Under the pieces are notes generated by a model. The model was given only the letters and a program-made list of their open reading frames with translations, was not told where the DNA came from and did no database searches. Shown here piece by piece: positions 5,209 to 12,162 of a DNA stretch of 13,463 nt (its first letter is position 1; the number at the start of each line of letters is the position of its first letter). The DNA is from Bermanella sp051277445 (GTDB lineage: Bacteria; Pseudomonadota; Gammaproteobacteria; Pseudomonadales; Oceanobacteraceae), in contig JBNMQC010000054.1 in the NCBI GenBank assembly GCA_051277445.1, forward strand, positions 1 through 13,463, given 5' to 3'. The position numbers were made by a program, and so were the translations under genes.

Positions 5209-7257
5209 TTATAGACTAGCGGCTAACTCAGACGCAAGTTTAATCGCACGTTTGGCATCCAGCTCACCGGCGAACTCAGCACCACCTACAAGGTGTAGGC
5301 CGTAGTTGTGTTCGGTGTTGCCTTGTAAGTCTTTGAACAATTGGTTCACGCTCACTTGGCCCGCACACAGTACTACGTGATCTACGTCCAGTACGCGTTG
5401 CTCGATGACATCACCTTCTTTGTTGCTGATGGTGATGTGAAGGCCTTCATCGTCGATCTTGTCGTAGCCAACACCGGCGATCATTTCAACGCCTTTCATT
5501 TTCACTGCGGCGCGGTGTACCCAGCCAGAGGTTTTGTTTAAGCCGCGGCCAAGTGAGGTGGTTTTACGTTGTAGCATGTAAACCTTACGTGGCGACGGTT
5601 CGATGTCCATTGGCTGTAGGCCACCGGCGTTGGTGTTGTTGATTTCTACGCCCCATTCTTTAAACCATAATTCTTTGTTTAAAGTTAATGATGGTCCTTG
5701 GTGAGTTAAGTATTCACTTACGTCAAAACCAATGCCGCCTGCGCCCATAACCGCAACCTTGCCGCCAAGCTCTAGACCTTTGCCCAGTAGTTCTTGGTAG
5801 GTCACTACTTTTTCATGGTCGATGCCTGGCATGTTAGGCACACGTGGTTCCACACCAGTGGAGACGATGATCTCATCGAAGCCAGCGTCTTTTAAATCGT
5901 CAGCGGATACCCAAGTATTTAACTTAAGTTCGATGTTGTGTACTTCAATCATTTTGGTGAAGTAACGAATGGTTTCAACAAACTCTTCTTTGCCTGGGAT
6001 TTTGCTGGCAAATAAGAACTGGCCACCAATGGTGTCACGGCCTTCAAAAATGGTGACCTTGTGGCCACGTTTTGCAGCAACCGTCGCGGCGGCTAAACCG
6101 GCAGGGCCAGAACCCACAACGGCAATCTTTTTAGGGGCGTGCGTTGGGGTGTATAACAATTCCGTTTCGTGACACGCACGTGGGTTCACCAAACAGCTAG
6201 AGCGTTGGTTTTGGAAGGTATGATCCAAACACGCTTGGTTACAGGCGATACAGGTGTTGATTTCATCTGCACGGCCTTCAGCGGCTTTGTTGACCCATTC
6301 GCTGTCTGCTAAGAATGGGCGCGCCATGGATACCATGTCCGCTTTGCCGTTGGCTAGAATTTCTTCTGCGGTATCTGGCATGTTAATGCGGTTAGAGGCC
6401 ACAACTGGAATGTTAACCGCGGCTTTTACTTTTGACGTTGGGTCAATGAATGCTGCGCGCGGTACAGAGGTCACGATGGTAGGTACGCGGGCTTCGTGCC
6501 AGCCGATACCACTGTTGATAATGGTGACGCCGGCTTTTTCCAGTTCTTGCGCCAGTTGAATCACTTCTTCCATGCTCGAGCCACCTTCTACAAGGTCGAT
6601 CATAGAGAGACGGAACATGATGATGAAATCGGTACCCACTTGTTTGCGGGTTTCACGAACGATTTCTAATGCTAAACGCATGCGGTTTTCGTAAGAGCCA
6701 CCAAATTCGTCGTCACGTTCGTTGGTGCGTTTGTTTAAAAACTGAGTGATGAAGTAACCTTCAGAACCCATGATTTCAACACCGTCATAACCGGCTTTTT
6801 GCGCAAGCTTGGCCGATTTACCGTACTGGCGAATGGTTTTGTAAACGCCTTTGGTGGTTAATGCTTTTGGTTTAAACGGCGTAATAGGGGATTTAATCGC
6901 CGAAGGTGCCACGCTGTATGGGCTATAGCCGTAACGGCCAGCGTGAAGAATTTGTAAACAAATTTTACCGCCTGCATCGTGAACCGCTTTGGTCACTTTT
7001 CTGTGCATTGGTACTTGTAGTGCGTTATTTAAACGAGAACCCAGTGCCACTAATTCGCCACGGCGGTTAGGGGAGAAACCACCCGTCACCATTAATGCAA
7101 CACCACCGCGGGCACGTTCAGCGAAGTATTCGGCCAGTTGCTTAAAGTGCCAAGGGCGATCTTCAAGGCCGGTGTGCATCGAACCCATGATGACGCGGTT
7201 TTTAAGGGTGGTGAAACCAAGATCTAGTGGCTCAAGTAAATGTGGGTACTGACTCAT
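5209..7257 (-). CDS. fadH: 2,4-dienoyl-CoA reductase (NADPH), FMN/FAD/4Fe-4S
   Basis: FadH reduces 2,4-dienoyl-CoA using NADPH, letting beta-oxidation proceed through unsaturated fatty acids with double bonds at even-numbered positions. The start region MSQYPHLLEPLDLGFTTLKNRVIMGSMHTGLE is characteristic of the family. In the 682-aa product, an old-yellow-enzyme TIM barrel (to about 360) carries the catalytic Tyr168 and His254 equivalents (SEGYF and GIGWHEAR). The 4Fe-4S cysteines are C336, C339, C343 and C355 (CIACNQAC and SSCLVNP). VVGSGPAGLAAA (380-391) starts the FAD domain, and VMGAGGIGFDVSEY starts the NADPH domain. I choose ATG at 7257 rather than TTG at 7260 because AGAGGA lies 7 nt upstream of the ATG. 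The length matches the family and all key residues are present. It is transcribed alone. Confidence 0.96.
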   Translation of the reverse strand: MSQYPHLLEPLDLGFTTLKNRVIMGSMHTGLEDRPWHFKQLAEYFAERARGGVALMVTGGFSPNRRGELVALGSRLNNALQVPMHRKVTKAVHDAGGKICLQILHAGRYGYSPYSVAPSAIKSPITPFKPKALTTKGVYKTIRQYGKSAKLAQKAGYDGVEIMGSEGYFITQFLNKRTNERDDEFGGSYENRMRLALEIVRETRKQVGTDFIIMFRLSMIDLVEGGSSMEEVIQLAQELEKAGVTIINSGIGWHEARVPTIVTSVPRAAFIDPTSKVKAAVNIPVVASNRINMPDTAEEILANGKADMVSMARPFLADSEWVNKAAEGRADEINTCIACNQACLDHTFQNQRSSCLVNPRACHETELLYTPTHAPKKIAVVGSGPAGLAAATVAAKRGHKVTIFEGRDTIGGQFLFASKIPGKEEFVETIRYFTKMIEVHNIELKLNTWVSADDLKDAGFDEIIVSTGVEPRVPNMPGIDHEKVVTYQELLGKGLELGGKVAVMGAGGIGFDVSEYLTHQGPSLTLNKELWFKEWGVEINNTNAGGLQPMDIEPSPRKVYMLQRKTTSLGRGLNKTSGWVHRAAVKMKGVEMIAGVGYDKIDDEGLHITISNKEGDVIEQRVLDVDHVVLCAGQVSVNQLFKDLQGNTEHNYGLHLVGGAEFAGELDAKRAIKLASELAASL

Positions 7258-7302
7258 CAAGCTGTCCTCTGTTTATTATGGGAGGGAATATAGGGTGCAT
7301 TA

Positions 7303-7331
7303 TTTCTAAGGTAAATGACTCAAGTGCGCAA
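7303..7331 (-). promoter_or_regulatory. candidate fadH promoter
   Basis: On the minus strand there is TTGCGC (7331-7326), a 17-nt spacer and TAGAAA (7308-7303), about 45 nt upstream of the ATG. Both boxes are imperfect. The -35 box lies inside the 20-nt palindrome at 7318-7337, so a protein bound there would block this promoter. Confidence 0.35.
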
Positions 7332-7337
7332 TTGAGT
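7318..7337. promoter_or_regulatory. operator-like palindrome upstream of fadH
   Basis: ACTCAAGTGCGCAATTGAGT is a 20-nt inverted repeat with one mismatched base pair (18 of 20 positions symmetric). Its position just upstream of fadH, overlapping the likely -35 region, suggests a dimeric repressor site. Fatty-acid degradation genes are typically controlled by FadR- or TetR-type (PsrA) repressors; this sequence does not clearly match either consensus, so the regulator is unassigned. Confidence 0.45.
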
Positions 7338-7414
7338 GATCAAACCACACATTCAAGGTGGAATCGGGCCGTTTTATCCATTTAAGTGATACCCAGAGCA
7401 TTTGTAGTGACGAA

Positions 7415-7434
7415 CCAGTCTTTTACCTGACTGG
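7415..7434 (+). other. stem-loop in the flagellin leader
   Basis: CCAGTC (7415-7420), an 8-nt loop and GACTGG (7429-7434) form a 6-bp stem, followed by CGTAAAACCTC. A second small hairpin, GTTCG-TCT-CGAAC (7464-7476), lies just before the Shine-Dalgarno. If transcription starts upstream, both sit in the flagellin 5' UTR and could affect stability or translation. Confidence 0.4.
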
Positions 7435-7491
7435 CGTAAAACCTCTAATATAGGGCATCGTTTGTTCGTCTCGAACCGCTTAGGAGGTCCG

Positions 7492-8274
7492 ATGCAAATT
7501 TCTCAGTCTCCCTCTATTCGTAGCTTAGACCAAGCCACGCAATCTCAACAGACTCAGTTGGAGCGCTTAGGTAGCGGCCAGCGTATTAATAGCGCCAAAG
7601 ACGATGCTGCTAGCTTATCCATCAGTACTGGCTTAGATAGCCAAAGCCGCTCTATGACCGTGGCTATTCGTAATACCATGGATGGCGTATCGCGCATTCA
7701 GGTAGAAGATGGTGCCCTTAGTAGTATTAATGAAGACTTACAACGTGTGCGCGAGCTGACGGTGCAGCAGCAAAACGGCATTATGAATGACAGCGATAAA
7801 GCGGCCATTCAATCTGAGATCGACCAGCGCCTTGAATCCATTAACAGCCAGTTTGAGCAAACCCAGTTTAACGGTCAAAACGTGTTTGAAAATAAAGACT
7901 TAGGTTTTCAGGTGGATGCCAATGCGGGTGATCAAATTGCGTTAAAAGGCTCAGATGTTGCCAGTGCTCTTTCAAACGAAGGCATTGACGTTGGCAACCC
8001 ATTGGATTTAGAAGCCATCGATAAAGCTTTGCAAAGCGTGAATGATCGTCGCAGTGAATTAGGCGCGGTGTCTAATCGTTTGACTCAGTCGGCCCAGTTT
8101 GTGGAATTGAAAAACCAAAACAGTCAAGAAGCCAATAGCCGGATTCGCGATACGGATTTTGCCCAAGCCAGTTCAGAAAACGCCAAAAATGATATTCAAA
8201 AGCAGGTGGCCATCAGTGTGTTTGCTCAAGGTAATGCTAATCGCCAAGATGTGTTGAAATTACTGGGGCCTTAA
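7492..8274 (+). CDS. short flagellin-family protein (D0/D1 domains only)
   Basis: This is a 260-aa flagellin homologue. The N-terminal D0/D1 block includes QTQLERLGSGQRINSAKDDAASLSISTGLDSQ, and the mid-D1 helix carries EDGALSSINEDLQRVRELTVQQQNG. The C-terminal D1/D0 block includes RRSELGAVSNRLTQS and SRIRDTDFAQASSENAKNDIQKQVAISVFAQGNANRQDVLKLLGP. Almost nothing lies between the blocks, so there are no surface-exposed D2/D3 domains. The N-terminus MQISQSPSIRSLDQ diverges from the usual MALxINTNxxSL, and the end LLGP from the usual LLR. ATG at 7492 follows a strong AGGAGG (7482-7487). No other flagellar gene is nearby. It may be a minor or divergent filament subunit secreted by the flagellar export apparatus. 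Confidence 0.88.
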   Translation: MQISQSPSIRSLDQATQSQQTQLERLGSGQRINSAKDDAASLSISTGLDSQSRSMTVAIRNTMDGVSRIQVEDGALSSINEDLQRVRELTVQQQNGIMNDSDKAAIQSEIDQRLESINSQFEQTQFNGQNVFENKDLGFQVDANAGDQIALKGSDVASALSNEGIDVGNPLDLEAIDKALQSVNDRRSELGAVSNRLTQSAQFVELKNQNSQEANSRIRDTDFAQASSENAKNDIQKQVAISVFAQGNANRQDVLKLLGP

Positions 8275-8286
8275 CTGCTTTCTTGC

Positions 8287-8321
8287 CTTTATCACCACAC
8301 TCCTTGAGTGTGGTGATAAAG
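8287..8321. terminator. perfect 15-bp hairpin after the flagellin gene (probable terminator)
   Basis: CTTTATCACCACACT (8287-8301) pairs perfectly with AGTGTGGTGATAAAG (8307-8321) around a 5-nt loop, starting 12 nt after the flagellin stop. No T-run follows on the plus strand, so it is not a textbook intrinsic terminator. It could instead protect the 3' end of a stable flagellin mRNA, or do both. Confidence 0.6.
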
Positions 8322-8484
8322 ACCAAAATCCCCATTAATTAACAAGATTAATGTAAAACTATGAATCATCCGTGTCGACAAGGGCGTTCTTTGTTGATGT
8401 GTTTGAAATTTATCGTTCCATTGAGTTGGGTGAGTTTTCAATCCCTTTAAAGCTGTGTACTGTAAGGCCAAACAGGGGACAGCT

Positions 8485-10638
8485 ATGACAATAAAAACAA
8501 CAACCGAAACATCTGTGCATTACCGTACCTGCAACTTATGCGAAGCCATGTGTGGCGTGAAAGTTGAGCATCAGGGCACAAAAATTCTTTCCATTAAAGG
8601 CGACGAGCACGACCCATTCAGCCAAGGACACATTTGTCCCAAAGCGGTGGCGTTGCAAGACCTGTACGAAGACCCAGACCGTCTCACCTCACCCATGGAA
8701 CGCACCGAAAACGGTTGGCAAAAAATTTCTTGGCAAGAGGCGTTCGATAAAGCCGCTGCCGGTATTGCCAAGGTGCAAAAACAATACGGCAATAATGCAC
8801 TGGGTGTGTATTTGGGTAACCCCAATGTGCACAATCTAGGCGGCATGTTGAGTATTCGCCACATCTTAACCGCGTTAAAAACTCGCACGCGTTTCAGTGC
8901 CACCTCCATCGATCAATTGCCACACCACATGGTGGCCATGCATTTGTTTGGTCACCAATTACGTATTCCGGTGCCGGATATTAATCGCACGCAGCACATG
9001 GTGATCATGGGTGCGAACCCGTTGGCGTCTAATGGCAGCATCATGACCGTTGCCAATGTGCGCCAAAAAATCAAAGACATTAAAAAACGCGGTGGCAAAG
9101 TGGTGGTGATAGACCCACGCAAAACCGAAACCGCGGACCTCGCTGGCGAGCACCATTTTATTAAGCCAGGCAGTGATGTGGTTTTACTGTTAGCCATGGT
9201 GAATCATCTCTTTACTCAAGGCTTAGTTAAGCAATCCAATGCGCTTTCGCTTGCCCATGGCTACGAAGACATTGCGCAACATGTTAAAGATTACTCCCTT
9301 GAATACGCGCAGCAGCAAACCGGTATTGCCGCCAGTGATATTGCCAAAATGGTTGAGGAATTCTGCCAAGCAGAAAAAGCGGTACTGTATGGTCGCATGG
9401 GTGTAAGCGTGCAAGAGTTTGGTTTGTTAAGCCAATATCTGATTATGCTGTTTAACTTATTAACCGGCTCGTTGGATGAAGAAGGGGGCATGATGTTCCC
9501 AACACCGGCGGCGGACATTGTTGCTAACAGTGGTCCTGGTTACTTTAATAAACGCCAAAGCCGTGTGCGTGGTTTGCCAGATTTTAATGGTGAATTTCCG
9601 GTGGCGTGTTTATCAGAAGAAATTCTTACACCAGGTGAAGGGCAAATTAAAGCCATGTTTACCGTGGCCGGTAATGCGGTACTCAGTACGCCCAATGGTC
9701 AGCAGTTAGATACGGCCCTTGAGTCGTTAGACTTTATGGTGTGCGTGGATTTTTATCTAAATGAAACCACCCGTCATGCCAATATTATTTTACCGCCGGT
9801 GTCGCCCATTGAACGGGATCATTATGATGTGACGTTCCATAATTTAGCGGTACACAATACCGCTAAATTCTCCAAGGCCATGTTTAAAAAACCGAAAGAA
9901 GTGCGCCATGACTGGCAGATTTATTTAGAGCTCGCCAAACGCTTGCAACCTAAATTGCCGTTTATGCAGCAAGTCATGCGTAAGATGACCAGTTTTGTGG
10001 GCCCTAACTTTTTATTAAATGCCATGTTAAAGCGTGGACCGTATCCGGGTTTAAGTTTGGGCAAACTGAAAAAACGCCCACACGGTATTGATCTTGGACC
10101 ACTGCATGCTCGCTTGCCAGAGGCGCTGCGTCATAAAGATAAAACCATCCACTTAAATATGGATTTTTATTTTGCAGACTTACCGCGCTTAAAACAAAAG
10201 TTTGATGAGGTCACTGAAGCGCAAGCTGATCAAGATGCATTGCTGATTGGTCGTCGTCATGTGCGCAGTAATAATTCGTGGATGCACAATAGCCAGCGCC
10301 TAGTGAAAGGCAAATCGCGTTGTACGTTATTAATTCACCCCGAGCACGCTGCCAAACTTCACATCAGCGAAGGCCAATTAGTGCAAGTGACCTCACGCGT
10401 GGGGCAGGTTGAAATTGCCGCTGAAATCAGTGAAGAGATCATGCCGGGGGTGGTAAGTATTCCTCACGGTTGGGGGCATAACCGCAAAGGCACGGTGCAA
10501 CGCATTGCTGATGCCCATGCGGGTGTCAGCGTCAACGACTTAACCGACGACCGTATGATTGATGCCTTATCGGGCAATGCTGCGGTGAACGGCGTGCCGG
10601 TGACCTTAAGTCCAGTGGCTGAGCAATTAGCGGTTTAA
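8485..10638 (+). CDS. molybdopterin-dependent oxidoreductase (4Fe-4S, bis-MGD type)
   Basis: This 717-aa catalytic subunit belongs to the DMSO-reductase/formate-dehydrogenase superfamily. The N-terminal 4Fe-4S site is C16, C19, C23 and C51 (CNLCEAMCG and GHICPKA). Cofactor-binding segments follow: VYLGNPNVHNLGG (108-120), VIMGANPLASNGS (173-185) and VVVIDPRKTETADLA. The C-terminal dinucleotide-binding domain contains LLIGRRHVRSNNSWMHN and SIPHGWGHNRKG. In the usual Mo-ligand region the sequence is FSATSIDQLPHH (137-148), with no Cys or selenocysteine, so a Ser or Asp ligand is likely. No Tat signal is visible, so it is probably cytoplasmic. ATG at 8485 has AGGGGA 5 nt upstream. No electron-transfer subunit is adjacent; a downstream SDR is. 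The substrate is unknown. Confidence 0.9.
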   Translation: MTIKTTTETSVHYRTCNLCEAMCGVKVEHQGTKILSIKGDEHDPFSQGHICPKAVALQDLYEDPDRLTSPMERTENGWQKISWQEAFDKAAAGIAKVQKQYGNNALGVYLGNPNVHNLGGMLSIRHILTALKTRTRFSATSIDQLPHHMVAMHLFGHQLRIPVPDINRTQHMVIMGANPLASNGSIMTVANVRQKIKDIKKRGGKVVVIDPRKTETADLAGEHHFIKPGSDVVLLLAMVNHLFTQGLVKQSNALSLAHGYEDIAQHVKDYSLEYAQQQTGIAASDIAKMVEEFCQAEKAVLYGRMGVSVQEFGLLSQYLIMLFNLLTGSLDEEGGMMFPTPAADIVANSGPGYFNKRQSRVRGLPDFNGEFPVACLSEEILTPGEGQIKAMFTVAGNAVLSTPNGQQLDTALESLDFMVCVDFYLNETTRHANIILPPVSPIERDHYDVTFHNLAVHNTAKFSKAMFKKPKEVRHDWQIYLELAKRLQPKLPFMQQVMRKMTSFVGPNFLLNAMLKRGPYPGLSLGKLKKRPHGIDLGPLHARLPEALRHKDKTIHLNMDFYFADLPRLKQKFDEVTEAQADQDALLIGRRHVRSNNSWMHNSQRLVKGKSRCTLLIHPEHAAKLHISEGQLVQVTSRVGQVEIAAEISEEIMPGVVSIPHGWGHNRKGTVQRIADAHAGVSVNDLTDDRMIDALSGNAAVNGVPVTLSPVAEQLAV

Positions 10639-10639
10639 T

Positions 10640-10654
10640 CTCAATCAATTTGAG
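10640..10654. promoter_or_regulatory. small inverted repeat between the molybdoenzyme and SDR genes
   Basis: CTCAA-TCAAT-TTGAG forms a 5-bp inverted repeat just after the molybdoenzyme stop. Its half-sites resemble those of the fadH palindrome (CTCAA/TTGAG) but the spacing differs. A second hairpin, GCCGC...GCGGC with inner AGCA/TGCT (10677-10700), follows before the SDR gene. Either could be regulatory or a weak attenuator. Confidence 0.25.
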
Positions 10655-10726
10655 CAATAATCTCATTTTACCGTGTGCCGCTTAGCAGTATGCTGGCGGC
10701 TTAAAATAACAATAATAGGTAAAGCT

Positions 10727-11503
10727 ATGGATCTTCTGAATAAAGTGGCCATCGTCACCGGTGGCGCGTCGGGTTTGGGTTTAGCGGCTTGTGAGGCGCT
10801 AGTGGCCAAAGGGGCGAAAGTCTGTATTTTCGACATGAACCAAGCCTTGGCAGAAAAAGCCGTGAAAATGCTGGGTACCGAAAGCGCCATGTTTGCCCAG
10901 GTGAACGTCACCGACGAAGCCTCCGTCGAAGCGGGTATCCAAGCGTGCATAAAACAATATGATGCCTTGCATATAGTATTAAATAGCGCGGGTATTGGCC
11001 CTCCAGAGAAAGTCATCGACCGTGAAGGTAACCCGTTACCGCTTGCGAACTTCAAAAAAATTGTGGATGTGAACTTATTCGGCACCTTTAATGTGCTGAG
11101 TAAAGCGGCTGCTCACATGGCAAAAGGTGAGCCGATCAATGAAGACAACGGCCGTGGCGTAATCATAAACGTGGCCTCGGTGGCGGCGTTTGATGGCCAA
11201 ATTGGCCAGCCAGCCTATGCAGCCAGTAAAGCAGGGGTGGCGGGCATGGCATTGCCCATTGCCCGTGAACTGGCTCGTTATGGTATTCGTTGTAATACCA
11301 TTGCACCGGGTTTATTTCGCACGCCATTAGCCGAAAGCCTAGGTGAAAACGTGATTGCCGCACTGGGCAACAGTGTGGAATACCCTAAGCGTTTAGGTGA
11401 CCCTAAAGAGTTTGGGCAACTAGTGGTGCATATGGCTGAAAATGACTACCTAAACGGCGAAGTGATTCGCCTAGACGGTGCCATTCGTATGGCCGCTAAA
11501 TAA
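10727..11503 (+). CDS. SDR family 3-hydroxyacyl-CoA dehydrogenase, HSD10-like
   Basis: This 258-aa short-chain dehydrogenase matches type-2 3-hydroxyacyl-CoA dehydrogenase (HSD17B10-like), which uses NAD+ to oxidise 3-hydroxyacyl-CoA or similar alcohols. TGGASGLG (11-18) binds the nucleotide, and D36 in IFDMN favours NAD+. NSAG is at 86-89 and DVNLFGTFNV at 114-123. The catalytic set is S151 (ASVAAFDGQIGQ), Y164 and K168 (YAASK). The C-terminal signature FLNGEVIRLDGAIRM-type block (YLNGEVIRLDGAIRM, 241-255) is typical of this subgroup. I chose ATG at 10727 because the SDR fold starts there; the upstream extension is not homologous. Short branched-chain or steroid substrates are also possible. 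The 88-nt gap to the molybdoenzyme leaves co-transcription open. Confidence 0.93.
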   Translation: MDLLNKVAIVTGGASGLGLAACEALVAKGAKVCIFDMNQALAEKAVKMLGTESAMFAQVNVTDEASVEAGIQACIKQYDALHIVLNSAGIGPPEKVIDREGNPLPLANFKKIVDVNLFGTFNVLSKAAAHMAKGEPINEDNGRGVIINVASVAAFDGQIGQPAYAASKAGVAGMALPIARELARYGIRCNTIAPGLFRTPLAESLGENVIAALGNSVEYPKRLGDPKEFGQLVVHMAENDYLNGEVIRLDGAIRMAAK

Positions 11504-11532
11504 TGATAAAGGTTGGCCAAAATTCGACTTTT

Positions 11533-11566
11533 GGGCGCGGCGCTTTGTGATAAAGTAGTCGCGCCC
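11533..11566 (+). promoter_or_regulatory. GC-rich stem-loop before the DUF2147 gene
   Basis: GGGCGCG (11533-11539) pairs with CGCGCCC (11560-11566). Inside it, CTTT (11543-11546) can pair with AAAG (11552-11555). TGATAAAGT within the loop (11548-11556) also resembles an extended -10 element. Without an RNA start site I cannot tell whether this is an attenuator after the SDR gene or promoter DNA for the next gene. Confidence 0.3.
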
Positions 11567-11594
11567 GTTTGGCCCATAATACAGGACAATAATA

Positions 11595-12107
11595 ATGAAA
11601 CGCTTTCTCGCTCTTACTGCACTTACCTTTGGTTTGATTTCTCAGTCTGCTATGGCGGACAACATGTCACCAGAAGGCACGTGGAAAACCATTGATGATG
11701 AAACAGGTAAAGCCAAAAGCCTTGTGCAAATTTGGATCGAAAACAACGAATTAAATGGCAAAATCATCGAATTGATCGAGCCTGACGAAGCCAACCCAAA
11801 ATGCACGGAATGTGAAGGTGATAAGAAAAATCAGCCTATTCTAGGTATGCAGTTCATTTGGGGGTTAACCGAAAGCGATGGCGTGTGGGATGACGGTGAA
11901 ATTCTAGACCCTGCAACTGGCAGTGTGTACAGCTCTAAGATTGAAGTCACCGACGGTGGTGAAAAGCTAGATGTACGGGGTTATATTGGTTTTGCGTTCG
12001 CTGGTCGTTCTCAGGTTTGGCACCGTGTTCAGCCAAACCCAGTGGCCCAGCCAGTGGCGGATCAAGCTGCGGCACAAACCATTGCAACCCAATCAAGCGC
12101 TGAGTAA
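11595..12107 (+). CDS. secreted DUF2147 domain protein
   Basis: This 170-aa exported protein begins MKRFLALTALTFGLISQSAMA-DN, a clear signal peptide with cleavage after residue 21, so it is probably periplasmic. The rest matches the DUF2147 family: PEGTWKTIDDETGKAKSLVQIWIENNELNGKII, then a CTEC pair (C70 and C73), WDDGEILDPATGSVYSSKIEV and LDVRGYIGFAFAGRSQVWHRV. These form a small beta-rich fold of unknown function. The cysteine pair could form a disulfide or bind metal. A low-complexity Ala/Gln-rich tail (PVAQPVADQAAAQTIATQ) ends the protein. AGGA lies about 9 nt upstream of the ATG. A terminator follows, so it can be an independent unit. Confidence 0.9.
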   Translation: MKRFLALTALTFGLISQSAMADNMSPEGTWKTIDDETGKAKSLVQIWIENNELNGKIIELIEPDEANPKCTECEGDKKNQPILGMQFIWGLTESDGVWDDGEILDPATGSVYSSKIEVTDGGEKLDVRGYIGFAFAGRSQVWHRVQPNPVAQPVADQAAAQTIATQSSAE

Positions 12108-12124
12108 TCGTTCTTAACGCTTTC

Positions 12125-12162
12125 AAAAAAACAGCGTATTCGAAAGGATGCGCTGTTTTTTT
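12125..12162. terminator. bidirectional Rho-independent terminator
   Basis: ACAGCG (12131-12136) pairs with CGCTGT (12151-12156) around a 14-nt loop. Six A residues precede the stem on the left and Ts follow on the right, so it can act on both strands. It separates the convergent DUF2147 gene and the EAL gene and overlaps the last codon of the latter. Confidence 0.82.

Noticed and set aside
7462..7491. Upstream TTG start for the flagellin (ten extra residues)
   Set aside because: The ATG at 7492 has AGGAGG directly upstream, and flagellin N-termini begin close to this Met.
10673..10726. Longer start for the SDR gene (MCRLAVCWRL...)
   Set aside because: The Rossmann fold starts at MDLLNKVAIVTGG, and the extension comes from a non-coding hairpin region.
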